Assembly (NCBI GenBank): GCA_950295325.1
Contig: OX485806.1
Span: 49,533,169 to 49,597,168, forward strand
Origin: Polytrichum commune
Lineage: Eukaryota > Streptophyta > Polytrichopsida > Polytrichales > Polytrichaceae
DNA: 64,000 nucleotides
Direction: 5' to 3'
The first letter of the stretch is position 1. Each line of letters opens with the position of its first letter. The translations under genes and the position numbers were made by a program. A model generated the notes under the pieces. That model searched no databases, was not told the DNA's origin, and worked only from the letters and a program-made list of their open reading frames with translations. Below, one piece after another: positions 52,501 through 62,639 of the stretch.

Positions 52501-53233
52501 GCATCATTACACACTCCAAGACGAGAAGCGAATGGAATTCGTGTTTTGTCCAGATGACATCGAGCGTTGTATAAAAGGCCCTCGTCGGAAATGGGTCATG
52601 CCGTTCTCTGCTGATGATCAGAAACCTCCTGTTCCCCCAATATGGCCCGTCAAGATTGGGACCAACCTCACCCGTTCGGAGATCTTCGCGCTTGAGAACG
52701 CAGGTTTTCAACTCCCACCAAAGGAGCGCATCACACCAACTCGACTCTTCACTAACTCTGCTCCCCCACTGGATATGTCTGGAATCCGTATTCTAGACAA
52801 CCCAGACTTCATCCCTCCGACAAGATTATCCAAGGTTGTTCGACGATCCAGCAACGCACCTTCGGCAAAGCAGAGGCAGATGGTTGCTTCTGCTGAAGCT
52901 ATGCATGATACTGTTCTGAAGTTAGCAATGATCCTTCAACCGGGATTTGGTTGCATTATCACTCTGCAGTCCAAGGCAGAACCGCAACCCCCCATCTACC
53001 AAGTGACAGTCAGTTATCTTCCAGAGTGCAATTGTCCATACTTTCTGGATATGATTTCCAAGTTCGGCCGCAAACGAAATTCCTATATGAATTGTAAGCA
53101 TCTCTATTACATCTTCATCAAGGTTTCTAATTTGGATGCGGAGGTGAATTTGTTCATTCACGCCCCGACCTTCAGCTTCAATGAAGTCAAACTCATCCTC
53201 GAAGGGGGTTTTTTGACACATTCTACTTCTTAG
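49561..53233 (+). CDS. MULE transposase with SWIM zinc finger (giant MULE), two lesions
   Basis: Exons are about 49561-50220, 50276-51686 and 51776-53233, with GT...AG introns at 50221 and 51687. The first intron is out of phase by one base as modelled, so its acceptor or the frame is uncertain. In order: Ser/Pro-rich N-terminus (start MASSSSV); a Cys block CVGHLQCQNPQCDY...CRICKKPPKCIAPC; a DDE-type core (TIACCDFQSEDRMLKFF; GFMADSAQANWNAVR; RTCYFHWKQSLEKH) as in MULE transposases; EMPSCNLAESVHNKWLQASG; a second Cys block (KSCWANHAGTKKKCTARI); and a SWIM finger CNCPYF...NCKH at about 53030-53100. Cut-and-paste transposition is expected from the family. A TAA at 50770 and a frameshift at a T9 run (about 51265) interrupt the frame, so this copy is probably inactive, although a poly-T length error is possible. 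Confidence 0.8.
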
Positions 53234-54399
53234 AATTCATCTCAGCCTACCAATACATTGTGGACATCATGTGAACTCATAATTCTTTGTTCTAATAAAT
53301 AAAATCCCATGGATTGTTTTTATTCCTTTCAAGATGTTTTATTACAATACGGAATTGTGTCAAGCATGCATACTATGCCTATCAACTATACTTCCGTGTT
53401 TTCATCCTCCTACATGCTTCGGACTTCTTTTCGTCGTCCCTTCTTGATGGAGGTGGACCCGGTCGAGGCAAATCAACGTACGAAACCATTTTATCCCTCA
53501 TTTGATCCTTCAATGGACGACGATGCGGCGATAATCCTCTCATCCTATCGCGAAACGACAAAGACCTCAAACATTCGCCTACCATCTTGACTTCCTGCTC
53601 GGTGTCGATTGCCTTGTCTTCATTCAAATCAGCCGAATCATTTGCTTCACTATTCATGCACCTTGTTTCGTCCTTCTCCTGCACATCACCTTGTCTTTTA
53701 TCATTTTTTACATATCATTTCTGCTCCTCCTGCATCCTCCACCTCCAAGCTTGTGTGGACTGTGAAAATGGAGTCAGCTCGTAGTCATCACTATATCGAT
53801 TTGCAGCACCTATGTCATGTTTCGGCGATGAATTAAAAGGAACATGCGGATCTCCTAGACTTCTAATCTCCTTCTCCCATCCTAGGCCATCAAACATGTC
53901 TCTCTCCTCTCCCATTATGTGCATATGTCTTTACATCCGTATTGGATGCAAGTATAACTTATGTCCTCATTTATATACTGTTGAAGATAAGCTCTTCGAC
54001 CACAAACAATAATTGTTGTAGTCCAAGCTCTAGAGTTGACTCCCACATAGGACAAAGACAAAAGTGTTGGAATAAAATTGAAGTAACTTGATCGCCCTTT
54101 GTATTTTGATTGACTCATTCTTCAATTATACCAACCTCCATATAATTATTTTCATTCGTTCTTTCTTGGTTCATCATTGGTTTTATCATATATTTTTCTG
54201 TTTTATCTTAATTTTATCTCTTCCCGATTTCCAAATGTAATGAGACCCTTTCAAATTCAGGGCCTTTTGATTTAATTTTGGACCTATATATTCCACGGAA
54301 ATAGGTCATAATTTTATACTAGTTTAAGGAGAATCTAGAATATACTGAGAATATTTGAGACTTTTAAAATATTTCTAAATTTGGTTTGAGAAGTTTACT
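53234..54399. other. 3' flank of transposase, no confident gene
   Basis: Minus-strand frames at 53382-53684 and 53715-53924 have plausible residue composition (acidic, then Arg-rich) but no recognisable motif. The stretch up to the right terminal repeat is otherwise AT-rich and without a gene. Confidence 0.35.
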
Positions 54400-54466
54400 A
54401 AATTTAATTCATTTCCGCTCTCTGCTCTCCACATCTCCGCTCTACGCTCACATAGCTGTGTCATCC
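54400..54466 (-). repeat. Right terminal inverted repeat of giant MULE
   Basis: Read inward on the minus strand it begins GGATGACACAGCTATGTGAG, then CGTAGAGCGGAGATGTGGAG, GCAGAGAGCGGAAATG and AATTAAATTTAG. It matches the left terminus imperfectly. Confidence 0.8.
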
Positions 54467-54477
54467 TTTCTTCGCCG

Positions 54478-56253
54478 TCGGCTGCACGTGAAAGATGTGG
54501 GACGCCGTTTTTCCCATCTCTGTCTCCGAAAGCCCTTGAAGAGCTCTGAAGATTTCCCTCACCAGAGGCTTCATTTGCTTGAAGCGCGCAGTCTGGTTGA
54601 AGAGCATGCCGGTGTCGGGGTCGATGAGATCCCCCGTCTCGTGTTTTGCGAAAACACTTTTCCATCTTTCCCACACAGAGTCGAACGCTATGATCAAATA
54701 TATTTCTCTTCTTAGCTCGTTGTACTTCTTCTGCTTGTGGCTAGCGTTGTCAATCAAGGAGAATTTGTTGATCATCTGGTATTTGAAGTCCTGCATATGA
54801 AGTCAACAACACACGTTAGAAAACTGCCAATGCAACAGCAGTTTGGGTCGATCGACCCAAACTATAAACCTGACGAGGACAATTAAACAATGCACGAGTT
54901 TGGGTTGATTGACCCAAACATACTCTCCTCCCATTTGGGGTTCTTGTCTTTAGCATTCTCCCTTTCCTTGGGAAGCCTGCCGTAAAACTCCCACACCTCC
55001 CTCGAGGCCATGATGTTCCGAATCCACGATGCCTGGTAGACCCTCTTCTTGTTCCCCATGTTGAAGAGGCGTGAGATGTTGGTGAATACGGTCTCGTTGC
55101 CAGACCAAACCACCAATGTTTTTCACACCTTTAGCTTCTCCTTTTTTTTATGGGGGTCGTCCCACTCAGTCATCAGCTGGATTTTTTTAGAGGCCTCTAC
55201 ACTGTGCTGGCCGTCAATCAGCTAGAAGTCTCCTTTGCATATTTTTGGCCACATATTAGGCGTTGGCATTCTCTTCAGCCTTTGGGGCATTACCACAATT
55301 GTCTGCCTGTCGTTCTTGAACTGCCCGCCCAAGATCTGAGCGACCATCCAGTCGACGTAGGCGTCCTCCTTGGCTCGGACACACTTCTCTGGTGGCGCAA
55401 GTTGGCACTGTGCAATGTTCACCTCGAACTTGAAGTCCCTGCCCATGAAGAAGTAGTGCAGACATTTCGTCTTAAAGTTATCATTGATTTTCTGTATCTT
55501 GCCTGCATCCACCTCTTGGCCAGGTTTCAGCATCCGCAGCTCCGGGGAAACTGGCTCGGTGGTCATCACTAATGATTCTCTTCTCCTCTTCGACGGGGTC
55601 GTCTGCCGGCTTGCGGACGGTGTTGGAGTCTCACTGTCAGCCGGCGTTCCTATAGTGCTCGTCCGTCTGGAGTCTGCAGGGACCGGACGCGGCTTCCTCA
55701 CAGTTTGGGATCTGCGCGACCCTGCGCCTTCTTCCGTCGTTGCCTTACGCCTCACAGGCTGCTGCGTTTTGGGTTTGCTTTGCAGCACCTTGTTGAGGAC
55801 CGTGATAGCCTGTTTCCATTTTGTAAACCTGCTAGCAACCTTCGTGTTGGTTACATTGCCATCTCTGAATATGGCCTCCGGTTTTATTGTTTCAGGTTCC
55901 ACGTAGGTATCCTTGGCGTAGAGGGGGTCGAAGGCCTCGGAGAATTGGTGCATGAACATGTGGACGTTCTGCACGGCGGAGTTCTCAAGAATTACGTCCA
56001 TGTGATCCCCGAGGGCTTGGACGGACGCAACCTCCCATCCTGTCAACGTTGTCCAAGTGTGTTGCTCATGGGTCCCCACTTTTACCACGAACAACAGCTT
56101 GAACTGGGAGCCCTTCACAACCTAAACGGACCACGCAAGAACGAGCCCATCCTTGGGCACGTATGAGTTGTCTTGGGGAGTTTCATACTCCTGCCATAGT
56201 TTGTCTGGCGCAAGCATAAACCACCTTTGTCCAGGTCTCTTCTTGGGGGCCAT
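54478..56253 (-). pseudogene. ParB/DNA-MTase-like gene copy 2, N-terminal half
   Basis: Exon 1 runs from 56253 (after acceptor TTATAG; reads MAPKKRPGQRW) to 54928, 442 codons; exon 2 (right part) is 54790-54478. In order: a conserved N-terminal block (WFMLAPDKLWQEYETPQD), a region with VQALGDHMDVILENS, a basic Ser/Thr/Pro linker, then the ParB-like part: FEVNIAQCQLAPPEKCVRAKEDAYVDWMVAQI, IVVMPQRL and LIDGQHSVEASKK. Three in-frame stops are present: TAG near 56119, TAG at 55224-55222 where Trp precedes LIDGQ, and TGA near 55119 where copy 1 has Trp. The donor after KWE is GA instead of GT (54927-54926). The C-terminal half continues at 36430 on the far side of the giant MULE. Confidence 0.8.
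54841..54919. repeat. Two palindrome copies in intron 1 of copy 2
   Basis: A perfect TTTGGGTCGATCGACCCAAA copy (54841-54862) and a variant with TTGATTGA centre (54898-54919) lie in the 137-bp intron, in the same intron as the four-copy array of copy 1. Confidence 0.9.
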
Positions 56254-56280
56254 CTATAAGTCCAAAAATTGAAACTATTA

Positions 56281-56393
56281 GTTTCGGTCGATCGACCCAA
56301 AGTATTTGACAATGCATTTAACATTTGGTGAAATGGGACAAATGTATTTTGTTGACCATCATCAATTCCAGGTTTGGGTCGATAGACCGAAAC
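56281..56393. repeat. Palindrome variants upstream of copy 2 exon 1
   Basis: Two imperfect copies (56281-56302 with TTTCGG/CCAAAG arms; 56372-56393 with centre CGATAG) lie upstream of the first recognised exon, probably in another intron because the exon follows an acceptor-like TTATAG. Confidence 0.75.
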
Positions 56394-56634
56394 CTTGAAC
56401 ACTTGTTGGCTCGTGTTCCTTATGTGCTGAAATAGACATATGATGGTTCTTTGTTAGAGAATTTGGTTGTATTGGTATAGTATATCTGTGTATACATGAG
56501 TCCATCAATTTCAATTATGGGCATCATTAAATATAAATTTTTGTTTGGGGAAATGAGGACCACTCCTTCTGTTTGGATTCTTTTAATGTGGGCATCATTT
56601 GGTTTGAGTTCAGGGTTTCATCAACATGCTTTAT

Positions 56635-56803
56635 TTGGGTTGAGCGACCCAAATATTTAATTATTTTTAAAGTTGATTTTAAGTGTTTTATTAGATTTTA
56701 AATTGGGGTTTGGGTCGAGCGACCCAAACATTTATTTAATTTTCAAGCTGATTTTAAGTGTTTCATTGGATTTTAAATTGGGGTTTGGGTCGTCTCCCAA
56801 AAC
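56635..56803. repeat. About 74-bp tandem units with palindrome variants
   Basis: Three diverged units contain (T)TTGGG(T)TGAGCGACCCAAA, TTTGGGTCGAGCGACCCAAAC and TTTGGGTCGTCTCCCAAA plus ATTTTAAGTGTTT(C/T)ATT(A/G)GATTTTAAATTGGGG. The following 56804-57682 holds no recognisable gene; a purine-rich plus-strand stretch (57270-57540) is low complexity. Confidence 0.8.
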
Positions 56804-57682
56804 TACTCAGTTTCCAGAGGCATGTTTAATGTTTAGAGATCATATACAATGCATTGTATATGAAACAGGACCCTAAAGGAACTGAAGCAAATTGTATACA
56901 GTAAAATAATATACCTTGTGTTTGAAACTCTTGCAAGTTGCTCTTACAATCTGATTCTTAGAACCAGAACCCAGAAACTCTATGATATCACTAAAATTCA
57001 ACACTCAAAAACACCTCAAAAACATTATGAATCTCACAAGCACTCTGAAACCCTCTCACAAACACACTGTTTCTTGCAAGCCTAGGCCTAATTTGAAAGA
57101 AATCTACCTCTCTATCACACCCAAATGTGCTCACTTCTAATAACAACCTCAAATCACTCCACAACAACAACAACAATCTGATGTCACTCACTGCATCCAC
57201 TCTATAACAAGAAAAACGCTCAACTAATCCGCTCTGAACTCACTCAATGCGTGCACTCTGGACCAAGAAGAGAGAGTAAGAATATAATCCGAGAAGAGGA
57301 GGAGAAGCACCAAAGAGGTGGAGAAGAAGAATGAGAAGAAAGAAGTGAAGAAAAAAACAAAGAGGAAAGCGGCGCTTCGCGGGAAGCGGCGCGTCCAAGC
57401 GAAAAGAGAGGAGCACACAAGAAGCGCTTGGCGCGGAGCTATGGAAAACGGCGGCGGCATTTTCAAGAGGGGCGCTTCACACGGAGGGAGAGGAAAACGA
57501 GAAAGAGATAAAGAGGAGGGGAGAGAAGGAGAGAGCCGAAGGGGTTGCCATTCTTACAATCCGGGCCATGCGATCGCTCGGGCCCATCAACGGCCCAGAA
57601 ACCTCGCAGTCCAAAACCCTGCCAGGTGTCCAAACCTCCTTGGTGGAGGTGGTTCCCGCGAGGCTTCTAGTGTTGACACATG

Positions 57683-59472
57683 TGTCAGCCCTAAACCCCC
57701 ACCTTTCATTGCGTCCTAGTCCAGGTAGGAGGTTAAGGCTCACATGTCTTCCTATGAGTCTCTAACTTTTAGGCTCCATCCCTTCCACCACTCCAAGATG
57801 GTTGTTCAAACACTCAACTCTTTATTAGAGGTCACAAGGTAATCAACATTTAGAAATGCTCCACACCTTGTGGTCCTACACACACCAACATGAACGACAC
57901 ACTAGTTTAGCTCCTACTCCTAATTCTAGGGTTAAGGAATATGTCATAATTAACTATGTCTAATCTAAATCCTACTAGTTGGAACCTCTTCCCTTATAAT
58001 CCAGAGTTTCCTTTATTCCCTAATTCCTACCAAGTACCGGCAGTCCCGGTCAGCCTTCCTCCCGTGACCTCCCAGTCCAGTAGCCACCAGCTTCTATAAC
58101 TGATCAGCTTTAAGCCCAGCAGCTAGGCCCTTCCTCCTGGTTTATACCCGGCCAATACCCCGACTAGGTTGAAGCTCGGACTTACACCTTCTGAGGTAGT
58201 TGATACCCGGAGGCTTCTTCTGAACTAGAGCCAGTGCAGTTCCAGGTCTTGGCTAGTGCATGCACGGCTGAACCTCCCTTGACATCTGGTCGAGTCATCC
58301 CCGAAGGGGAAGAGGCCAGCAGGTAACTCCTAAACTCCTCAAAACTCCAGAGCAGCATCACTTCCTTCCAACACTGGTTCAAATCACACTCTGACCACTC
58401 CAGCTGCCATGCTCCCATTCCGATCTAGCACCTCCACAATATTGTCTTTCACCTTAGATCTTACTCACATCACCTTGAGCCTGAGGTGGCCACTGAGGCC
58501 TCTCTGAAGCTCCACCCTTCGATCAATTTTTGGCAACTATCTGCTGTCGCCCAATGTGTGGCTTCGGCCTTGATTTTGGCAGTGCTTCCACGCCTTCCCA
58601 GTTGCAACCAAACCAGAGTTCCCCCTTCACTGATTTCAATCTTAAATCACTAATCCCTCTCAACGAGTAATTTTCCACACACTCACAAAGAATCCCACTA
58701 ACTCACCAACACTCACAGCCAATGTGTTGAGCTGATATGTGTTGCCTTGGATGGCACTGAATGCCAATCAAACCTTCCACCTCACGAATTGAAATCCTCG
58801 TCATCGACCATTAGGACCTTGTCTCCTGACTTCCTCACTTCCACGGCTTCGGCACCAATGCAGGCTCCCCGATGCGCACACCTCCACTGGCCTTGCAATG
58901 GTTGCTGGTTATAATCTCCACTGGTCTCTCCGTTCCTCCTTCCTCTCACATCAACTAACAATTGTATGGGGAGCCAGCTTCTTTCCTTCCACACCCAGAC
59001 AGATTCGCGGTTGCTCCAGGGCTCCGCCCTCGGCAACTCCCCTGTTCCCCCTGGCTTCGAAGAAGAAGTTTTTCTCGCCGCCAGCAACCTCATAACTGCC
59101 AACTGCCTTGCTCCCGAAAATTGTTAGGGGTACTGTACCCCCTTCCCACAATTAACACTACCTACCCCTTATTCAGACACTTCCGCTGCCTATATCAATC
59201 ACTTCCAACCCAGCCGTGAGGCTTAAGGTTTTGGATTCAAAGAGTTAATAAGACCCCAAAATAAACTTAAAATTCACCTACTAGTTGATTTCCCAAAATC
59301 CTCTTTAACCATAACACAATGTTCCTAGATCTAAAGTCTAAGTGCCAATGTCAAAACAAAGCTTCGAGAGCACACCTTTTATATTTTATATTTTATAATA
59401 AAAGCACCAATACTAACTACTGTGTGATCATTAATCCTAAGACACATATGAGCATCTCATTTTGGGCTCATA
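57683..59472 (+). mobile_element. Old LTR-like segment related to the gypsy LTR ends
   Basis: The start (TGTCAGCCCTAAACCCCCAC, then GCGTCCTAGTCCAGGTAGGAGG and GGCTCACAT) aligns with the first 70 bases of the gypsy LTR. The end near 59455-59472 (ATTTTGGGCTCATA) resembles the LTR terminus TTTTGGGCTCACA. No convincing target duplication was found, and the boundaries are approximate. The interior contains no gene. Confidence 0.45.
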
Positions 59473-60135
59473 ACCTTCCACCCTAGGGACATTGCCTTCA
59501 GGGTTGTCTTTGCCCCTAGGGGCGGGACATAGGAGGGCCGGCGCATCTTTTGGCCGCCCGGCCTCCTGCCCACCGGAGCCCGCCCCGGCCTTCTAACCCG
59601 GTATTCATTACCGGCAATTCAAAAACATTCAAAAAGCTACATAGACTAAGGTGTTGCACAAAATTAACATCATCACCAACTCTGATTTTAATGGTGTTGA
59701 ATTGAATGATCGCCCATTGGAATTGATAACATCGTAGAATGTAGCCATTATTTGTTTTAGTATTTCAATAATGTAGTCATATGGAATCATATGAGAGTGT
59801 TACAAAAACTAAGAAGAGTAATTCATAATTATATTACAATCTTCAAAGGCAATTACATGGTGCAATAATATAAATAAGGTAACCGTTCACATGGTTAAGG
59901 GTATTGGGTTATGTATTCTAATTTCTATGATGGTTGTTGGTAGAGGACAAGGCTCTAGTCTACAATGGATACCCTAACAAGTAGCATTAGAGTGAACATT
60001 AACATATGTACTTAGAGGCTGAAATTTGAAGTACATGGGAGAAACAAAATGATAACAAATGTATCTACTGCAACCCCATGGACTTCGAATATCATATGAA
60101 GCCATTTAAACATTCAATTTGATGTTCGATGATGC

Positions 60136-60161
60136 TTAAACCCTAAACCCTAAACCCTAAA
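60136..60161. repeat. Interstitial plant-type telomeric repeat (CCCTAAA)3
   Basis: Three to four units of CCCTAAA in tandem match the Arabidopsis-type TTTAGGG repeat read on the other strand. It is short and internal, so it is not a chromosome end. The flanks from 59473 to 60950 hold no recognisable gene. Confidence 0.9.
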
Positions 60162-60965
60162 CACCACAAACCATAAATGAATGGCACACACGTCAAATGA
60201 CAGGGCCTTGGTGCTTGTAGTTTTCAATACAAATGTATATTGTCATCACAACATCCTAATTCACGAATGTGAAATATGGTTGTGTGGTTTTTTACAAATG
60301 AGCGCACTAAAGGAAAGAAATGATATTGTGCTCACAATTAGGTGATACAATATTAAGCTATAACCTTGTCACCTGGCAAGAAGAGCATAAGGACTAGATT
60401 ATAATTTATAGGATTTTGTTCATGTTAATATGTTATTTGGAATAGTTAAATATTATATATTATTTTAAGGTATATTTCATGTTGTGAATGATATGAGGAC
60501 ATACCTTTTGAACTTTGCATGTTTTGCTCACACACATTGGTAGAGTCCAAGGGACTTCATGATAGGTTCAAACATCCTTGAAAGAATGAACTCACAAATG
60601 TCATTTGTGGTTTATGGTTCCATTAATGACTTCCACATACGTAGGTTAATGTCACACTTGCATGCTTGAGGATGGAGCAATGTTGTGTGCACACATTACA
60701 AACAACATATGTCCTTTTAATTAGCGCAAATTGAAAGTTGGCCAAATTATTCAACTTTGTCATGGCATCAATTCATTGTTTTCAAAATATAAATCCTCAT
60801 GTGAGGGTCTAAATAATTGCATTAACTATTATATTTAGTGACTTCTAGTATATGAAGTTTTATAATACTGGCACATCTTTTGTCAATATATTGTTTGAAT
60901 TATACCATAATGTTTGACTCCAAGTAGAGTAAAATCCCTTAGATATAATCTTACATATTGTCATA

Positions 60966-61150
60966 GGGATATTGGTAATTAGTGTATGCATACATATTTA
61001 GTGTATCAAACTCTATATATCCTATTTAGTTATACCTAGTCAATGAAAGTGTTGTAGTGTCACTACAATGAATATGATAATTACACTAAATATGATAGCT
61101 AGTGTTTGATACACTTAATAGGAACGCATACACTTCCTATTACTAACCTT
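60966..61150. repeat. Fold-back (MITE-like) inverted repeat
   Basis: The left arm (about 60968-61030; TAGTGTATG...TTTAGTGTATCAAACTC) pairs with the right arm (about 61085-61150; GTGTTTGATACACTTAAT...GCATACACT) in reverse complement with several mismatches. The loop contains a second palindrome TTGTAGTGTCACTACAA. The length and AT-richness fit a MITE. No clear target duplication was seen. Bases 61151-61736 hold no recognised gene. Confidence 0.6.
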
Positions 61151-61736
61151 ATGAAACTAAGTAACATTAAATGTAAACTCAAACACTAAATATCAACTAT
61201 GGTGATATCTGGAAGTTACATTTACGGACTTAGTATTAGTAAGGATGTGAAAAAAAATACAACAATGATAAAAGGAGAAAAGAGATGGCAATAGGGAAGG
61301 TGGTGGTGCATTCATGTATAACACTAATTATGACAGAGTTGAAAATTAGTCTTGACCAAGATAGGGTGGTAACAACTTCAAATATATGTCAATTATTCAT
61401 TTGATGGTTGGGGCAACGAAAAGCCAAGCTAAATATGCATTGTTTATTATTGACAAGAAGGGGGAAATTGAGTATGAAGGTTTGAACTCACGTCCAAAGG
61501 AGACCAAGCAGGTAGTATAAAGGGCCAAACCCCCCCAAATGCTGGTTCTTTTTTTCATCTCCCAATCCTGAGATTGCTGCAAGCTCTCTCAGTTGGAGCT
61601 CTAATACATGGTTTGTGTACGCTTCCATTCACAAGCAACTAATTACAGCAAGCATCTACGAGTTCAATTGTCCCAAATATGTTATATTTAGATTATCAGA
61701 GAACCACCCCGAATAAATAGGCGGATTTTGCAGGGG

Positions 61737-62115
61737 ATTTGGGTCGGTCGACCCAAACATATCCCCACAGTGTGGGAGGGCTCTGGATGATCCATAAACC
61801 CATCTTGCGCCACCAAGGTTTGGGTCGGTCGACCCAAACCCATCCCCATAGTGTGCGTGCTCTTTGTGATGAGCCTAAACTCATCCAGTGCCACCAAGGT
61901 TTGGGTCGGTCAACCCAAACCCATCCCCACAGTGTGGATGGGCTCTGGATGACAATGATTAAATCCTGCCACAAGGTTTAGTTCGCTGGACTCAAACCCG
62001 TCCCCACAGTGTGGGTGTTTTCTGTGATGAGCCTAAACCCATCTTGTGCCAACAAGGTTTGGGTCGGTCGACCCAATGTCATCACCACGGTGTGGATGGG
62101 CTCTAGATGGCAGTG
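61737..62115. repeat. Five about 80-bp units, each with two palindromes
   Basis: Each unit has TTTGGGTCGGTCGACCCAAA (or a close variant; one unit has only GTTTAGTTCGCTGGACTC) followed by CCCATCCCCACAGTGTGGATGGGCTCTGGATGA-like sequence. CCCCACAGTGTGGG is a second inverted repeat. The first palindrome belongs to the family otherwise restricted to ParB-MTase-like copies 1 and 2. Confidence 0.9.
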
Positions 62116-62280
62116 TGTCCACTGGACAACCCAAACCTTTATAAATTCAATGGCATAGCATTCATATGAACATGTATGAGCACTGAGTATTTGCAATTTT
62201 GATTATACGAGATGGTTTTTGTATTCTTCGATTGGAACCTACAATTTTGTGATTTTTTTTACAAGGTTCAATGTTCATGT

Positions 62281-62639
62281 GTGTAGGCACAATGGATGGG
62301 TTTAGTGAAAGAGGGGATTGGTCATCTGAAGACATGGCCACTTGGCCATCTGCATCTGAGGATGATATGGACATTGTCGGGGAGGCTTCTATGGATGGCA
62401 GTGTGAATGAAGATCATTTGGATGTACCTTCGACATCCGTACCGCAATGTCCCATTGTTGAATGTACGGGACTTTCAAGGGTTTCATGGGTGAATTTGGA
62501 GGTGGTACTTCTTATGACAGTGGAGTTGTTGTGGCCGAGGGTATTTGTCGTAACATCCATCCACAAGATTGCATTGATGAAAACCCGTTTGGCACCGAGG
62601 ACGTTGGGGTTGTCATATTGGAGTCGCTCCTTCATTCCG
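62281..62639 (+). pseudogene. Acidic ORF interrupted by a solo LTR, family unknown
   Basis: After an acceptor-like GTGTGTAG (about 62286) a frame reads MDGFSERGDWSSEDMATWPSASEDDMD and continues to about 62460. The +1/-1 neighbouring frame then carries GGGTSYDSGVVVAEGICRN and ENPFGTEDVGVVILESLLHS up to the LTR, suggesting one frameshift near 62460. After the LTR, at 63931, the frame continues (about GTGGATCCCACTCAT) to a possible donor near 63971. No family was recognised. The palindromic minisatellite just upstream suggests an exon of a gene like ParB-MTase-like copies 1 and 2, but no shared motif proves it. Confidence 0.45.

Larger units (their letters stand above)
36431..54466. mobile_element. 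Giant 18-kb Mutator-like element (MULE) carrying a ParB-MTase-like gene
   Basis: The element is 18,036 bp and inserted in an exon of ParB-MTase-like copy 2. An 11-bp duplication, TTTCTTCGCCG, is present at 36420-36430 and 54467-54477, within the 9-11 bp typical of MULEs. Imperfect terminal inverted repeats begin GGA and share GTGAGCG(G/T)AGAGCGGAGA and GAGCGGAAA...AATTTAG. Excising 36431-54477 gives an exon of 313 + 1019 = 1332 nt, identical in length to the intact exon of copy 1, with matching residues across the junction (PTAKK then CWVHPK). Cargo from left to right: F-box-like ORF (-), minisatellite, X2 ParB-MTase-like gene (-), palindromic satellite, and transposase gene (+). Confidence 0.92.

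Noticed and set aside
57318-57719. Lys/Arg-rich frame of 133 codons
   Set aside because: It is low-complexity purine-rich DNA with no motif, overlapping a similar frame on the other strand.
60136-60161. Chromosome end
   Set aside because: Only three to four telomere units with unique sequence on both sides, so the tract is interstitial.
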